64,000 bases of DNA from Eucalyptus grandis (taxonomy: Eukaryota > Streptophyta > Magnoliopsida > Myrtales > Myrtaceae): assembly GCF_016545825.1 (NCBI RefSeq), contig NC_052618.1, positions 58,582,561 to 58,646,560 on the forward strand, read 5' to 3'. How positions within the stretch are numbered: the stretch's first letter is position 1; every line of letters starts with the position of its first letter. The position numbers and the translations under genes were made by a program. Below are positions 12,335 to 23,541 of the stretch, piece by piece. The notes below the pieces were generated by a model, which was not told the origin of the DNA, made no database searches, and was given only the letters and a program-made list of their open reading frames with translations.

Positions 12335-14896
12335 ATGGTCCAAAGAAAGGTTGCCAGTAAGCTTGGAATCCAAGCTGATCAAATAAAGTCCGAGAAGCTA
12401 TCGGCAACCCTCGGACCCTCTTCTCATCAGAACCATGATGGCAAAACCAGAGGGACTGACCTGAAAAAGAAGATGAAGAGGTCAAGATCGATGAAGCTCT
12501 CCAGCTTTGACGGCTCGAGATCATCTCTCTTCAGGAAGGAAGTCCCGCAACCAGGAAGACCGCCGCCCCGCGACGTTCAGATGTCCGCAGCAACTCCGCA
12601 GAAGCAGTCTCCCGTCAAGTTAAAGGGTGCTGTGCCTAACTATATGAAGTCCACCAGCTGTTCAGTTGCGAGAAAGGAGTGCTCTCAGGTAACCTCGCAG
12701 ACAACCAAAACTGGTTCTGATAGTAAGAATCTGCATAGAAGGACTTCTAGTGCTTCAAAACCAACCCCTGTTTCCTCTGGTAATACATCCCCAGAGAACC
12801 TAAAAAGATCATCGAGTTTGAAACTAGTTAGGACTCTAACAAAGACCCCTAGTTTTAAGCCTGCAAGGTCATCAGTCAAAAGGTGTTCCAAAGTAGTTCT
12901 CTGTGCAGACATGGATGCACAGAAAGCTACCTGTTCTTCGACTCTGAAGGAGTCGAAGTTTCCTGAATACCTCACGCTTAATCCTGGTGGAACCGAAGCA
13001 GAGGGAACTTCAGCGATGAAGGTCTGTCCCTACACTTATTGCTCTCTCAATGGCCATCACCATGCTCGATCGCCTCCTCTCAAGTGCTTCCTTTCGGCAC
13101 GGAGGCGATTGATGAAGACCCAAAAGAATGCAAAAGTAGTGCCTCTAAGCCCAAATGATGGGCGTATCGATAGTAAAGCTGCCAGTGAGGAGGAAAAAAT
13201 TGGACTGGAATTTTTCGTAGAAATTTATGCTAAAAATGAAGATGAGAACTCTTCTTCCATTGGAAATGTCGATGATATTAAGGAAGAAATGGTTGAGTTA
13301 GAGGGGGGAAGCAAAGATGAAGAAACCGTGATTTCTAGTATGAGTGCAGATAAAGAAAAAGAAGAATATGCAGGTGATGAGCACAGTGATAAGAGACTGT
13401 CTGATGCATCCTCATGTTGCGAAGATGATCTTAAGCAAAACTTAGAAGGACGTATGGATGAGAGTGACAAAATGGTGGAAGGTGAGAGCTTATGTGAAGA
13501 AAGTGTCGAACTCCTGGAGTCCTGTTCAGAAGATTCGGATATGGAGTGGGATGCAGGAGAATATACTGATTCAGAGCTTGATGGAGAAGCGACCTACTCA
13601 ACAGAAGAGGATAATCTATCATGTTCAGATTATGAGTATATATCAGAAATAGAAGATCCTACTTTGCACAAGATAGATGCTGTCGCTTGTGAGAATATGG
13701 ACAGCAATTGGAAGGACATTTCCGATGATCAAGTACTGAAGGAAGGAAAGCATGCAAGCTTTGAGGTCCAAATGCCAAGCCTTGGTATGGAAGTAGAAGG
13801 CACAGATGAGGCACCACAGGATTCTGAACCCAGCCACATCTTTGATTACTTAAGCTACAGCGATGATTCATCCAAAGAGGATGAATTTGAAGAAGTGAAA
13901 AGCCTCAATGGAAGTGGACCGTCTTCAATAGAGGAGGTCATCGCGGAAGTAAAGTCATCCTTTAAGGAGGATGAAGAAGAAAACATTCCTGGTGCTGACA
14001 ATACCAATGCCAATGTTCTTTTGAATGCTGTCAGCGATGGATCCGACAGCTTGGACATGATAGGGGATGCCCCATATGATCAGAAGAATACCAAACTTTC
14101 CGAAGCGTCTGAGTTTGATGCTTGTCCAGGTTTGACAGAAGATGAGGAGGCACAAGTTCATACGGATCTTACCACCAAGGGTAGCAGCCTCGACGAGGAA
14201 ATCATTCACAATGATGTCGGAGAGACAACAAAAGAAACAGGGGATAATAATGAATCTGAGTCGGAGGCTACAATCCTAATTCCTGCTCAATCATCCAGAC
14301 ATTCCTGCAAAGCTGATGATGACGCTCCAACACTTGCGGTGGATGATTCTGAGGAGCAGGAAGATCCAAGAACTAAAAGATCTTACCAAGATGAATATTC
14401 TGGTGGAGAACCTGACGAAATGGGACGGCAGAAAACTACAGAGACAGATTCAGCAGATTCAATCCTTGAAGAGGACAGCTCCACTAAGACGAAGTCGACA
14501 AGGATATATACCAGGTTGAAGAGCAATCATGACGAAGAACCCATAGATATCTGTTTGAAGGGCACGATCAGACGTAAAAGATCCAGTGAGCCAACTGAGG
14601 ACTCACGAGATTTTATGCCAAAAGAACCGAACTTTCTGCCACTGCCTCCTGAACCAGACACTGAAAGAGTTGATTTGAGGCATCAGATGACGGATGACAG
14701 GAAAAATTCAGAGGAATGGATGATCGACTATGCACTCAGACAAACTGTAACAAAGCTAGCTCCTGCTAGGAAGAGAAAGGTAGCACTTCTGGTCGAGGCT
14801 TTTGAGAAAGTCATGCCAACTTCAAAGTATGAAACCCATGTCCAAAGCACTTCAGCAAGCTCACCTCATGCAAGGCCCATTCAAGCTTGCAACTGA
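12335..14896 (+). CDS. plant calmodulin-binding domain protein (At2g38800/PICBP-like)
   Basis: A single uninterrupted 853-residue frame. The N-terminus MVQRKVASKLGIQADQI is the typical start of this plant family. A basic Ser/Pro-rich region follows (to about 200), then a conserved Cys/His segment (CPYTYCSLNGHHH, about 230-243) and a very acidic, Ser/Glu-rich central region with low complexity (about 290-680). At the C-terminus is the conserved calmodulin-binding module (about 770-835), with LRHQMTDDRKNSEEWMIDYA followed by the basic amphipathic stretch APARKRKVALLVEAFEKVMP. PICBP itself has several such modules; I see only one here, so At2g38800/At3g54570-like is the better description. Proposed role: calcium/calmodulin signalling, possibly in defence (inference from the family). 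Confidence 0.92.
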   Translation: MVQRKVASKLGIQADQIKSEKLSATLGPSSHQNHDGKTRGTDLKKKMKRSRSMKLSSFDGSRSSLFRKEVPQPGRPPPRDVQMSAATPQKQSPVKLKGAVPNYMKSTSCSVARKECSQVTSQTTKTGSDSKNLHRRTSSASKPTPVSSGNTSPENLKRSSSLKLVRTLTKTPSFKPARSSVKRCSKVVLCADMDAQKATCSSTLKESKFPEYLTLNPGGTEAEGTSAMKVCPYTYCSLNGHHHARSPPLKCFLSARRRLMKTQKNAKVVPLSPNDGRIDSKAASEEEKIGLEFFVEIYAKNEDENSSSIGNVDDIKEEMVELEGGSKDEETVISSMSADKEKEEYAGDEHSDKRLSDASSCCEDDLKQNLEGRMDESDKMVEGESLCEESVELLESCSEDSDMEWDAGEYTDSELDGEATYSTEEDNLSCSDYEYISEIEDPTLHKIDAVACENMDSNWKDISDDQVLKEGKHASFEVQMPSLGMEVEGTDEAPQDSEPSHIFDYLSYSDDSSKEDEFEEVKSLNGSGPSSIEEVIAEVKSSFKEDEEENIPGADNTNANVLLNAVSDGSDSLDMIGDAPYDQKNTKLSEASEFDACPGLTEDEEAQVHTDLTTKGSSLDEEIIHNDVGETTKETGDNNESESEATILIPAQSSRHSCKADDDAPTLAVDDSEEQEDPRTKRSYQDEYSGGEPDEMGRQKTTETDSADSILEEDSSTKTKSTRIYTRLKSNHDEEPIDICLKGTIRRKRSSEPTEDSRDFMPKEPNFLPLPPEPDTERVDLRHQMTDDRKNSEEWMIDYALRQTVTKLAPARKRKVALLVEAFEKVMPTSKYETHVQSTSASSPHARPIQACN

Positions 14897-16079
14897 ATAA
14901 GATCCCTAAAGCAAGGTAAAAACCTCCGAATGTTCCCTCTACTTGTTTCCCACTTCCAGAAATATCCTTCTAATTCATCTCTATCCCTAATATCCTGCCG
15001 CAGGTTATAAGCAACAGCGCGCATTTCAAGCAGATTGAGAAGTTTGGCAGGCACCGCACGCTTGACAGAGCATAACTTGTTCGGCTCTAACATTTGGATC
15101 GGGCAGCTTGGGGAGAGGATCATGGGACAAACATTGAACTGCTCCGAAGGCAGGCAAACTCCGACTGTCTACTAGGTGGCCAAAAAAAAAAAAAACTATT
15201 GAGTGTTAAGCTTATGACTACATAGGCACTGCCAGTGCAATATATGGAGTTTGAGTTTCCTTTTGTTCGACCAGGAAAAAAAAAAAAGAAAAAAATCTTT
15301 CGAATGGGTATCCATGTAGCCTCAGTTGTAGGGGCACTTAGCTCCAAACTCTCGTGACTTGTTCTAGTTGATATTTGTCTGAAAAAATGCATCGCAAGGT
15401 CATGGATATACTCTAAATTGGTCCGACAGTTGTTTTGCATTCGCTTACAGTTACAAAAACCTCGGTACTGAACAACAGACAAGGACTTGAGTGTCGCTGA
15501 CAGAAAACACTACGTTGAAAATTTGCATATTGATAGCTATACTCCCAATGAAAAGAGAATATATACATAGCTATTTGACTTCATACAAGATTTTTAGAGG
15601 GTAATGTCACATTATGTTTTAGGAATCGATGACCAGATTTAGCCCATCATCGACCGTAGAAGCAACTCAGAAAGATCAGCTCTACATGAGGTGCTCTCAT
15701 CACCTGGGAATCAATACCGAGCCTCTGCACAGGCATGCGGACTGTTACTGTTGCCTGTAGAGCAGTTTCTTTCTTTAGTCTTCTTCAAGATGGAAGAAGT
15801 TTGTGAAATATCCATTACTAGTCACAGGCGGAATACCACCCTAATATCAATTAATAAAGCCTGCGAAGTATTATCTTCTGCAAACTAGTCATGTCTCTTG
15901 GAAAGAACGTACAGCAAAAATTCTCGCACAATGGCATGTAGACCGTCAATGGTCACCAACTAACAAAAATTTACAGTGTAGTTGCTGGTAATATAAACAA
16001 TATTTCCTAATTACCTATAATATAAATCCTTGTAAAGGTACAAAAAGAACACATCACTGAGAAAGCTATCCCCAACAAG
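14897..16079. other. tail-to-tail intergenic region
   Basis: Lies between the ends of the plus-strand calmodulin-binding gene and the minus-strand YAE1-like gene. It contains both 3' UTRs and A-rich tracts (about 15180-15195 and 15275-15297). No additional gene is recognised. Confidence 0.5.
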
Positions 16080-17128
16080 CTAGGGAGACATATCTAATCG
16101 AACGTCAATTGCAGGACACTCAATAAGAAGTGATCTTAGTTCTGCAAAATAACTTCCCAAACGACTGGGTTCCAAACTTTGCACCTGGGAACCCGCAGTA
16201 AGGCCACTAGCTTCTGCCGCTCTACTTTGTTGTGTTGTTTTGTCAGACATGATTTCATCACTAAATAATTTGAGAGCATCTGGTGTAGAGAGAGAATTAA
16301 CAGACTTATACAAGTCTTGAAACTTGTCCCTGTGTCCTTGATCTTCCACTAGCCTCTCTTTCAACTCATCAGGAAGGCAAGCAAATGCACTTGATAGGTG
16401 TTGCAGATGGTCAAGACAAAAATTTCACACGTCAATGATCAATGTCCCAGAATGTAGCTGGTCAAAACAAATCTCAATGCAATCTAAAAACATCTCATCA
16501 TCAATTTTCATAACGCTTTTCTTTTACCTGGTGGCACCTTTAACAAGACCCCAGTTGTATCCGATGGGCACTGATTGCTTAAAACCAATATTGAATCCCT
16601 CTTGTGCAGAAGCCTCTTTTCCGGCTATTACTCCATCACGATAACCGATCTAGCATTCGACAGATGAAGATTATTCTCATCCAAGAAAAAGAAACACGAG
16701 AACTTACAAATTCAAAATTCCATATTACTGTGTAAAATTGATCGTGCCTCCTTTGCCACTCTCTGTCCAAGTCAGATGATTCACCGAATACCTCATCCGA
16801 ATCATCCCATGCCAATCCATCTTTGTCCAACAAATCAGTCTCATCATTACCTGAAGCAAAACATATAAAGATTCATACTTCTAAAAATCGATCTTTCAAG
16901 CCTTGCTCCAGACAAAAGGCCTACAAAGGGACGTGATACTTTTAAGAAATTAGAAATTAACTGACAAAGGTAATGCAAACATATATTTATACCAAAACTG
17001 ACTAACAGCTACAAACACCTCTTACCAAGAAGTTGGTGGTCATTATGGGCAGCGGAACTAGGACTTAATTCTAGTCGTGAGAATCGCAAACTCTCAGAAT
17101 AGAGCTCTTCAGCAATGTTATGCTCCAT
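16080..17128 (-). CDS. YAE1/LTO1-like deca-GX3 protein (Fe-S protein maturation adaptor)
   Basis: Four coding exons, 17128-17026, 16850-16729, 16649-16528 and 16389-16080, give 218 residues with consistent phase. Exon 3 encodes the Yae1 N-terminal domain, a deca-GX3 repeat: residues 77, 81, 85, 93, 97, 105, 109 and 113 are Gly at exact 4-residue spacing, with Ser at 89 and 101. In yeast and humans, Yae1-Lto1 recruits the cytosolic Fe-S assembly machinery to the ABC protein Rli1/ABCE1. The plant homologue (At3g15750-type) is annotated by domain only. The flanks are acidic (DKDGLAWDDSDEVFGESSDL) and helical. The start ATG directly follows a good acceptor (TTTTGTAG), so there is probably a leader intron, with an untranslated first exon near 17580. 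Function is inferred from the domain. Confidence 0.85.
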
Positions 17129-20100
17129 CTACAAAAGGAAAGCAAACATTTTGTACAATTTTGACAGGACATGGCAGTAATATTCACAAAACACACAGCG
17201 AAGGCACACTTCAATTTAGCCCCAGCAATAACAGGATAGGAGGAAGACAACAATTGACTATCGATGAAAAAAACTCCCATCACATGAAATACATCGATAT
17301 ACACACACTCGGAACAAATCAAAAGTCGGGGGCCGCGCTATCCAAACTTCGGTTCAGGCAATTTATCAAACAGGTGGAGTGCGTGTCGGCGAAAGGACTC
17401 GCGTATCAAATTGCAGGCGCGAGTTATTCCAGAACACCTCAACCAACAAAGATTGGACGCCCAGATCATCCAAGTAGGACTCGTTCAACGTCGATTTCCG
17501 AATAATCACAGCCCTTATTTCCGGTAGCAATTCCTTTACGTGTACAAAAACCGTGACCTTTGAAGTAATCGTACCTCTGCTCAGAGCGAGTGTGCGATGG
17601 AATCAGCACTCGAAGCTCTGGACACGGCTCGACCGCAGATGAACTGAGATGGAGGTTGAGATAGCGATGAAGATGACGAATGGAGATGGTGAGTGGAGTT
17701 CGATTTCTGAGGAACTGAAAATGACAAAACCGAACGAGCTGGGCCTGATGGACCGATTCGAGTGGTTCCGGGCCGCACGAGATGGGCTGATGTAATGGAT
17801 CTGAATTTGGTCTCTTTTTTATTAAAAAAAAAAAAATTCTATTTTGCATTTATTATTTTTGTTAAAAGAATGCTTAATTTGTGGAGTAATATCCAGGTGT
17901 CAACGCACCTGGTTGATGAAGTTGAGGAAACTTTACCGGACATTATTTTTTTTTTTGGAAAATAAAATGAGTTAATCCATTTTCAGGTGTCTTTCAACAT
18001 CATGCAAACGGAACAACTAGCGACTGCAATAAGGCTTGAAGTTCGAAGGCCCGATCTGTAACTTTTTTTCATAGCTGGGGAGACCATCGTGCATCAGTGC
18101 CAAAGTTTTTCCTTTTTTAATTTTTCCTTTTTGGTGGGAATCATTGCCAAAGTTTGGGGTGGGGTAATCTGTTACTTTTTATAGTTCAAGAGCTATTGCG
18201 TGACGGTGCCAAAGTCGGGAAAGTTAGGTAATTATTCTTTATGTTTTTTTGGCTAAATCCACTAAAAAAAAACTCCCAATTTGAGCTCCAATCCAAATTC
18301 GGCCTCGTACTTGTTTAACGAAATATAGAAAAACTTTATCTTTAATCTCAAATTTGCCTCGCGTCTAAAAATCACCATTTGATTTTCTTTTTTCTTTTTT
18401 GGAATTGTCAAAATTAGGACTAATTAGAAGTTCACTATGAGAACTTGCGTGTTCACCAACATCTTCACCATTTCATCGACAGCCTTTCAATGCTAGTACT
18501 GATAAGCAATTTATTGCCTCATTCTTGTGCACTAGTGGAGATAACGAAGGAAAAGACCTGCTTTCCATGGATGACATTAGGAAATTCTTGATTAATTATT
18601 TTCTGATTAGCCTAATAAAAAGACTACGTTAGGACTGCACATTGATTCCGATTCGCGTAGTAGGTATGAATGTTACTATATTATATTGCGACTGGTGAAT
18701 TTAATTAGTTAAATTGAGATGAGTGGTTGAGTTACCAACCTTACTAAAGAAATGAGGACGCACTACAGATGCGGTCCTAGAAATTTCGAAGCTTATAAAA
18801 GTACCTATAACAGGGTGAGAATTCTAAAGAAAGAGAGCAAGAGCAATTTTTTTTTAAATACTAGCAAAATTCATGTGTGCACAAAAAAAAAAAGAAAAAA
18901 AGAGAGCATCTTTTTTAATCTTTAGAAAATCGGATTAGCTTATTGAAGGAAGAGAAAAATTCGATTTAAAATTCCAGAATCCAAGAGGGGTTTATTAGAA
19001 TGATATGAAATTGTGTTGGCTTTTTAAGTTACCTATCCTTTTTGCTACTTGTCTAATCATATATTTGCTTGATTAAATTGTCTTGAAATGTCATGGGAAA
19101 AAATTGAAATTGAAATGTGCTTAGAGTTAGTATGGAAATTAAAATATGAGATGCCCAATAGTTACCAACTTCTTTCTTCTACTTGTCATCATTGGATACA
19201 AAAGTCTATGTCACATGTAACCCAAATCGTTTGTACTACATCTGGATCTTTCTGCTGCAAACTGTTCTCCTTTTAATTTTTTAGCCGTTGCTCGGTTGTC
19301 ATCATCTGGTCATTACCATCATTGTCTTCATCACGATCTTGACTCCACGACATGATTCCATCGCAAGATTTTGCTTCTTTCTTGATGAGTGGTTGCATAT
19401 GATCAAATCGCTTTCCCACTACAATCATCAGAGCTGAAGTGGGGCTTCGGAACTTTTGACAAGACGGAGGGAAAGTATCAAGAGGAAGGGAAAATGTATA
19501 AACAAATGATGGGTACTCTGTCTCACGGGTGATTCCAGAGATTGCTCCGTGTCCATTCTCGTGTCTTCAAGTTCCATGCAAGTCAAAGCCGAAGCCTCTT
19601 TTGGTTCTCTCCCCGCAAAAACAAGCTTTGCAAAACCACCCCTCTGTCTCTGGCTCTGTCTGTCTCTGTCTCTGTGACATGACATGCATGATGCAAGCTG
19701 GAATCCAATAAGAAATTCCCGAGGTGGCTCCTCTTCCTCGGATGAGTTTGTTTGTCACGTGTTTCGCATGTGAAGAGACCCCAGATTTGCAAAATGCACG
19801 ACATGGATCCGTAACTAAGATTTGGTACAGTCCACCCTCTCGTGCTCTGTTTCTTTGAGAGTGTTTCAGAGATCTAGTTCACTCAATGCCCACGTCTCTG
19901 TACTGAAAGTCTTCCCGTGATTTTCTCATTTTCCAGGAAAGAAAAAAACATAAGGGGGCCAAATATTTCTGTCCCTGTGCCGGAAAGGTAGTTTCTTGCG
20001 ATGTGGTCGGTGACCAAAATTTGGCAGTTCTCTAAATATCTGCATTACAGCCCATTGAAGGCAACTCTTCTATCGTCAACTTATCTACTTCTGTTCTCTC

Positions 20101-20281
20101 CAGTTCATCACACAATGTGCCATCGGATCAGGCCAAAGGGCCATTTTTTTGGCATCTTTTTTCTTTTTGGTTAACTTCATTAATCACACACTCTGGCATT
20201 GGCTCGAGCCATTTATATTACCAACGCCCCCAATCAAACTTCCTCCTCTTCTTATGCAGTGCACGTATATTGATTTGGAAA

Positions 20282-20285
<4 letters not shown>
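17129..20285. other. divergent intergenic region, AT-rich
   Basis: Contains the likely non-coding first exon and leader intron of the YAE1-like gene (to about 17800) and the TBL promoter (right end). Two diverged direct copies of a roughly 60-bp segment ending in GTGCCAAAG occur at about 18051-18112 and 18166-18223. The block 18240-18420 resembles degraded repeat sequence. No coding exon is recognised. Confidence 0.5.

Positions 20286-20315
<30 letters not shown>
20286..20315 (+). repeat. CT microsatellite in the TBL 5' leader
   Basis: Fifteen TC/CT dinucleotides about 45 nt before the chosen start codon. CT (GAGA on the other strand) tracts in plant leaders are known binding targets of BPC/GAGA-type factors; a role here is inference. 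Confidence 0.9.
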
Positions 20316-20319
<4 letters not shown>

Positions 20320-20361
20320 GAAGAGTGAAGAGTGCAGTCAAGATTCAGTGCAGAGACAGAG

Positions 20362-22373
20362 ATGGCTCCAGGGTGTCAGAGAATTGTGTTGGCTATCTTG
20401 GTTGCCATTTCTCTGGCACTCGACTCGTGTGTTAGTTCTGCAGGAGCAGGTCTGCTGCAGGGCGAGGGTGCAACTGGAGTGAAGGGTAAGAAACAAGAGC
20501 CGGAGGAGAACTGTAACGTGTATGAAGGGAGTTGGGCATATGACCCTTCTTACCCTCTGTATGACCCCTCGGCCTGCCCTTTCGTTCGCAAGGAGTTCGA
20601 CTGCTTCAAGTACGGCCGACCCGATCGGCTCTACCTTAAGTATAGATGGCAGCCCAATGGCTGTGACTTGCCTAGGTACACCTCTCTCTCTCTCTCTCTC
20701 TCTCTCTGTGTTTGTGCGCAGGCGCGTCTCATGTCGTCGTCGTGTTCACACCATAATTCAGAATATTCATGGGCTAGTGGGTGCCAATCTTGCCGCTCAC
20801 GAAAAGATGGGAACTTTGAAAAGTTCTCACCTTTTCCTGAACGTCAATGTTATTAAATCTAGAGTTTGCCACCCCGTGACAACTTTTAATTCAGCGGTTG
20901 GGCTTTAGAAGTGGACAGAAGTCAAAAAGGTACTGCTATCTTTTTGAGACCTGACCTAACGTTGGTGTACGGTGAAACTAGTTCCTTCGAGAGAAGAAGA
21001 AGAGCCTCTTCAAAGTTCAAAGTTGCGAACCACCTGGTTCCTTTCTTCTACCGGCATCGAATATTTTTCGGTTCATGTTAGTTGGGGAATGATTGTCAGA
21101 AGAAAGTTGGTACTGCCTCTTGGCAAATTTTGTGTCTTTGCCCTTCACGATGACTTTCTACAAACTCGTGACATCTGGAGGCAATGAAGGTGATACGAAT
21201 GGATGGTTATGCAGAATTTTCCATAGTGTATGCATCATGTTGTCGGTGAAATACGTGTTTCTGAATGATGTTGCAGATTCGATGCTCAAGGTTTCCTATC
21301 AAGGTTTCAGGGCAAGAAGATAATGTACATTGGAGACTCCTTAAGCCTAAACAACTGGCAATCTTTGATATGCTTGCTTCATGCTGGCGCACCGAATTCC
21401 AGTATCTCGCAGGAGACGGAGGGCTCAATTTCTACAGTCACATTTCAGGTGATTGAAAAAATTTTACTTCCTCAAAGAGTTAGATCAAAATGTCTGGATG
21501 ATTAGCTTAATAATGGACAACATGCAATGAGTAAGAAGTGAATGAGTTCATTGATCTTATGACAATACCATCGTGCAGGACTATGGAGTATCCGTAATGC
21601 TATTTCACTCTCTATACATGGTCGACATTGAAGTGGAAAGCATCGGTAGAGTTTTGAAGCTAGATTCGCTTAAGAACGGTGGTTTATGGAAGGACATGGA
21701 TGTGTTGATCTTCAATACTTGGCAATGGTGGTACCGGAGAGGAGATAAGCAGCAGTACGTTGTATTTTCTATAGAAGTTGTGCTGTCTTCTACTGGATGA
21801 AAGATGCATAAACAGACCTTCTTTCTGGTCACCTGCAGATGGGATTACATTCAAGAAGGTGATCGCACATACAGAGACATGGATCGGATGGTCGCATTTC
21901 GCAAAGCATTGACGACGTGGGCGAAGTGGGTGGACTCGGATGTAGACACGATTAAAACTAGAGTCTTCTTTCAAGGAATTTCACCCTCTCACTACAAGTA
22001 AGTTCTTTTCTTTTCAATCCAACTTCAGTAAAGCAAAGAGTCAAATGTGTACTGATTGCTTCAACAATTTGATGAGTTTAGCGGGACAGAATGGTACGAG
22101 CCAGGAGTGAAGGACTGTTCGAAGGAGAAGCTACCGATGACTGGATCGACATACCCAGCTGGGTTGCCGGCTGCAGCATACGTGGTGAAAGAAGTGATAA
22201 GTAGCATCAGAAAACCTGTTCATTTGCTGGACATTACCACTCTTTCTCAGCTGAGGAAAGATGCACATCCTAGCACTTACACTGGTCTCCACGTTATGGA
22301 CTGCACACACTGGTGTATTGCAGGACTTCCAGATACATGGAACGAACTCCTATCCGTGGCGCTTGCTGCTTGA
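20362..22373 (+). CDS. trichome birefringence-like (TBL) protein, putative polysaccharide O-acetyltransferase/esterase
   Basis: Five exons, 20362-20675, 21277-21448, 21579-21754, 21839-21997 and 22082-22373, give 370 residues. Residues 1-26 look like a signal peptide. The PMR5N/TBL domain follows ([19 protein letters not shown], about 53-71, then [13 protein letters not shown]). The DUF231/PC-esterase domain has the GDS motif (G124-D125-S126) and the C-terminal DxxH (D347-C-T-H350-W). TBL enzymes act in the Golgi on xylan, mannan or pectin O-acetylation. The short secreted architecture suggests the TBL37-43 group. The catalytic block reads [16 protein letters not shown] where the family usually has DCSHWCLPGLPDTWN. 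An in-frame ATG at 20332 would add 10 residues; 20362 is preferred because the signal peptide starts there. CT repeats lie before the start codon and just after the first splice donor. Confidence 0.92.
20682..20707 (+). repeat. CT microsatellite at the start of TBL intron 1
   Basis: Uninterrupted CT run starting 6 nt after the GT donor at 20676-20677. It makes an open frame run through the intron and mimic a longer exon. Confidence 0.85.
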
Positions 22374-23541
22374 ACAGAAACACAATGCAAACATGAGAAC
22401 TGAGATTAGATGATGGAATCAGGGGTAGCCAGATTGATCCGACCCATTGATGGGACGAATATGTCCTCTCCAAATAAGAATAATGCTCATTCTTTTCTGT
22501 GATAAGGACAAAAAAGATATGTCATTACTTTCATTTTTCCAAGTCATAACTTTGTCTAGGTAGGGACTGGTGCCACAATATCAGCAAAAGGAATGGCAAC
22601 AGTAAGACCTTCTTCATCTATTATTCATTTGAATGTGAAGTTAATCTCATTTATCGAATAAGAGATCGCTTTGAATAGGGAGTAGAAGATATACTCCGCC
22701 AAAACCAACGAAATGGCAGCAGCTCAACAGAATAAATCACTTGAAAGACATGAAATTCTGCATGTCATCCACTTCTTACTCCAAAGCTTTCTTTTTTACT
22801 CTTCTTCATCACACTTCTCATATTTCTCAATCATTTCCGACCCAAAAACATATCATCACATAACAGTCCGGCATAAGCATACGTTCACACCTGGAAGAAA
22901 AAAACTAGCTTATCTTCTGTTTATGACATCCTAAGACTCAAAAGTCATGTAAGCTGGAAGACCTAGTGGCTTTAGGACTGATCAATAATAAATCATCTGA
23001 GAGTGTTATCAGGAATTTTTGGTCCCATGGAAAGTGTGCAACAATGAGAATGCAGATAGCACTCTTCAGGAACACCATGTATTTTCTCTTAATCAGAGAA
23101 ATTACACTACATCCTAGCACATTACAAAACAAGCTGAAGATATAATCTAACAAAACAAAATTTACCAAGAACAGGTTCACTAGACAAGTAGGGGAGCAAG
23201 GATGGATGGGCACAGGATTCAGCATGTATTGTCATGATTCAAATGAAACAGAGAGGAAGAAAATCGAGTGACTATGTTCAAATGAACAAAAACCAAATGA
23301 GCCTATATATAGGCTAGATGCAACCAGGAGGCAGAAAAAGTTAAAGATTCCACCAAAAGGGGAAAAGTAAATTTAAAACAGTCATGGCAGAGAGATGAGT
23401 AAATTGGATTCTCTCCGTCAGTTCACTATGCACGTGCTGAGAAAGAAGAGCTTCAGTTTCTTTATACAAAATATGAAAGAAAATTGGAAAATAGGAGAAA
23501 AGAGAAGAACACAACTCCCACATGATACACAATACTATTTT
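22374..23541. other. tail-to-tail intergenic region between TBL and SCL3
   Basis: Holds the 3' UTRs of the converging TBL (+) and SCL3 (-) genes. No additional gene is recognised on either strand. Confidence 0.5.

Noticed and set aside
20332..20856. A 174-residue frame starting in the TBL leader
   Set aside because: It reads through the donor at 20676 and the CT repeat; the conserved TBL sequence resumes at 21277, proving an intron.
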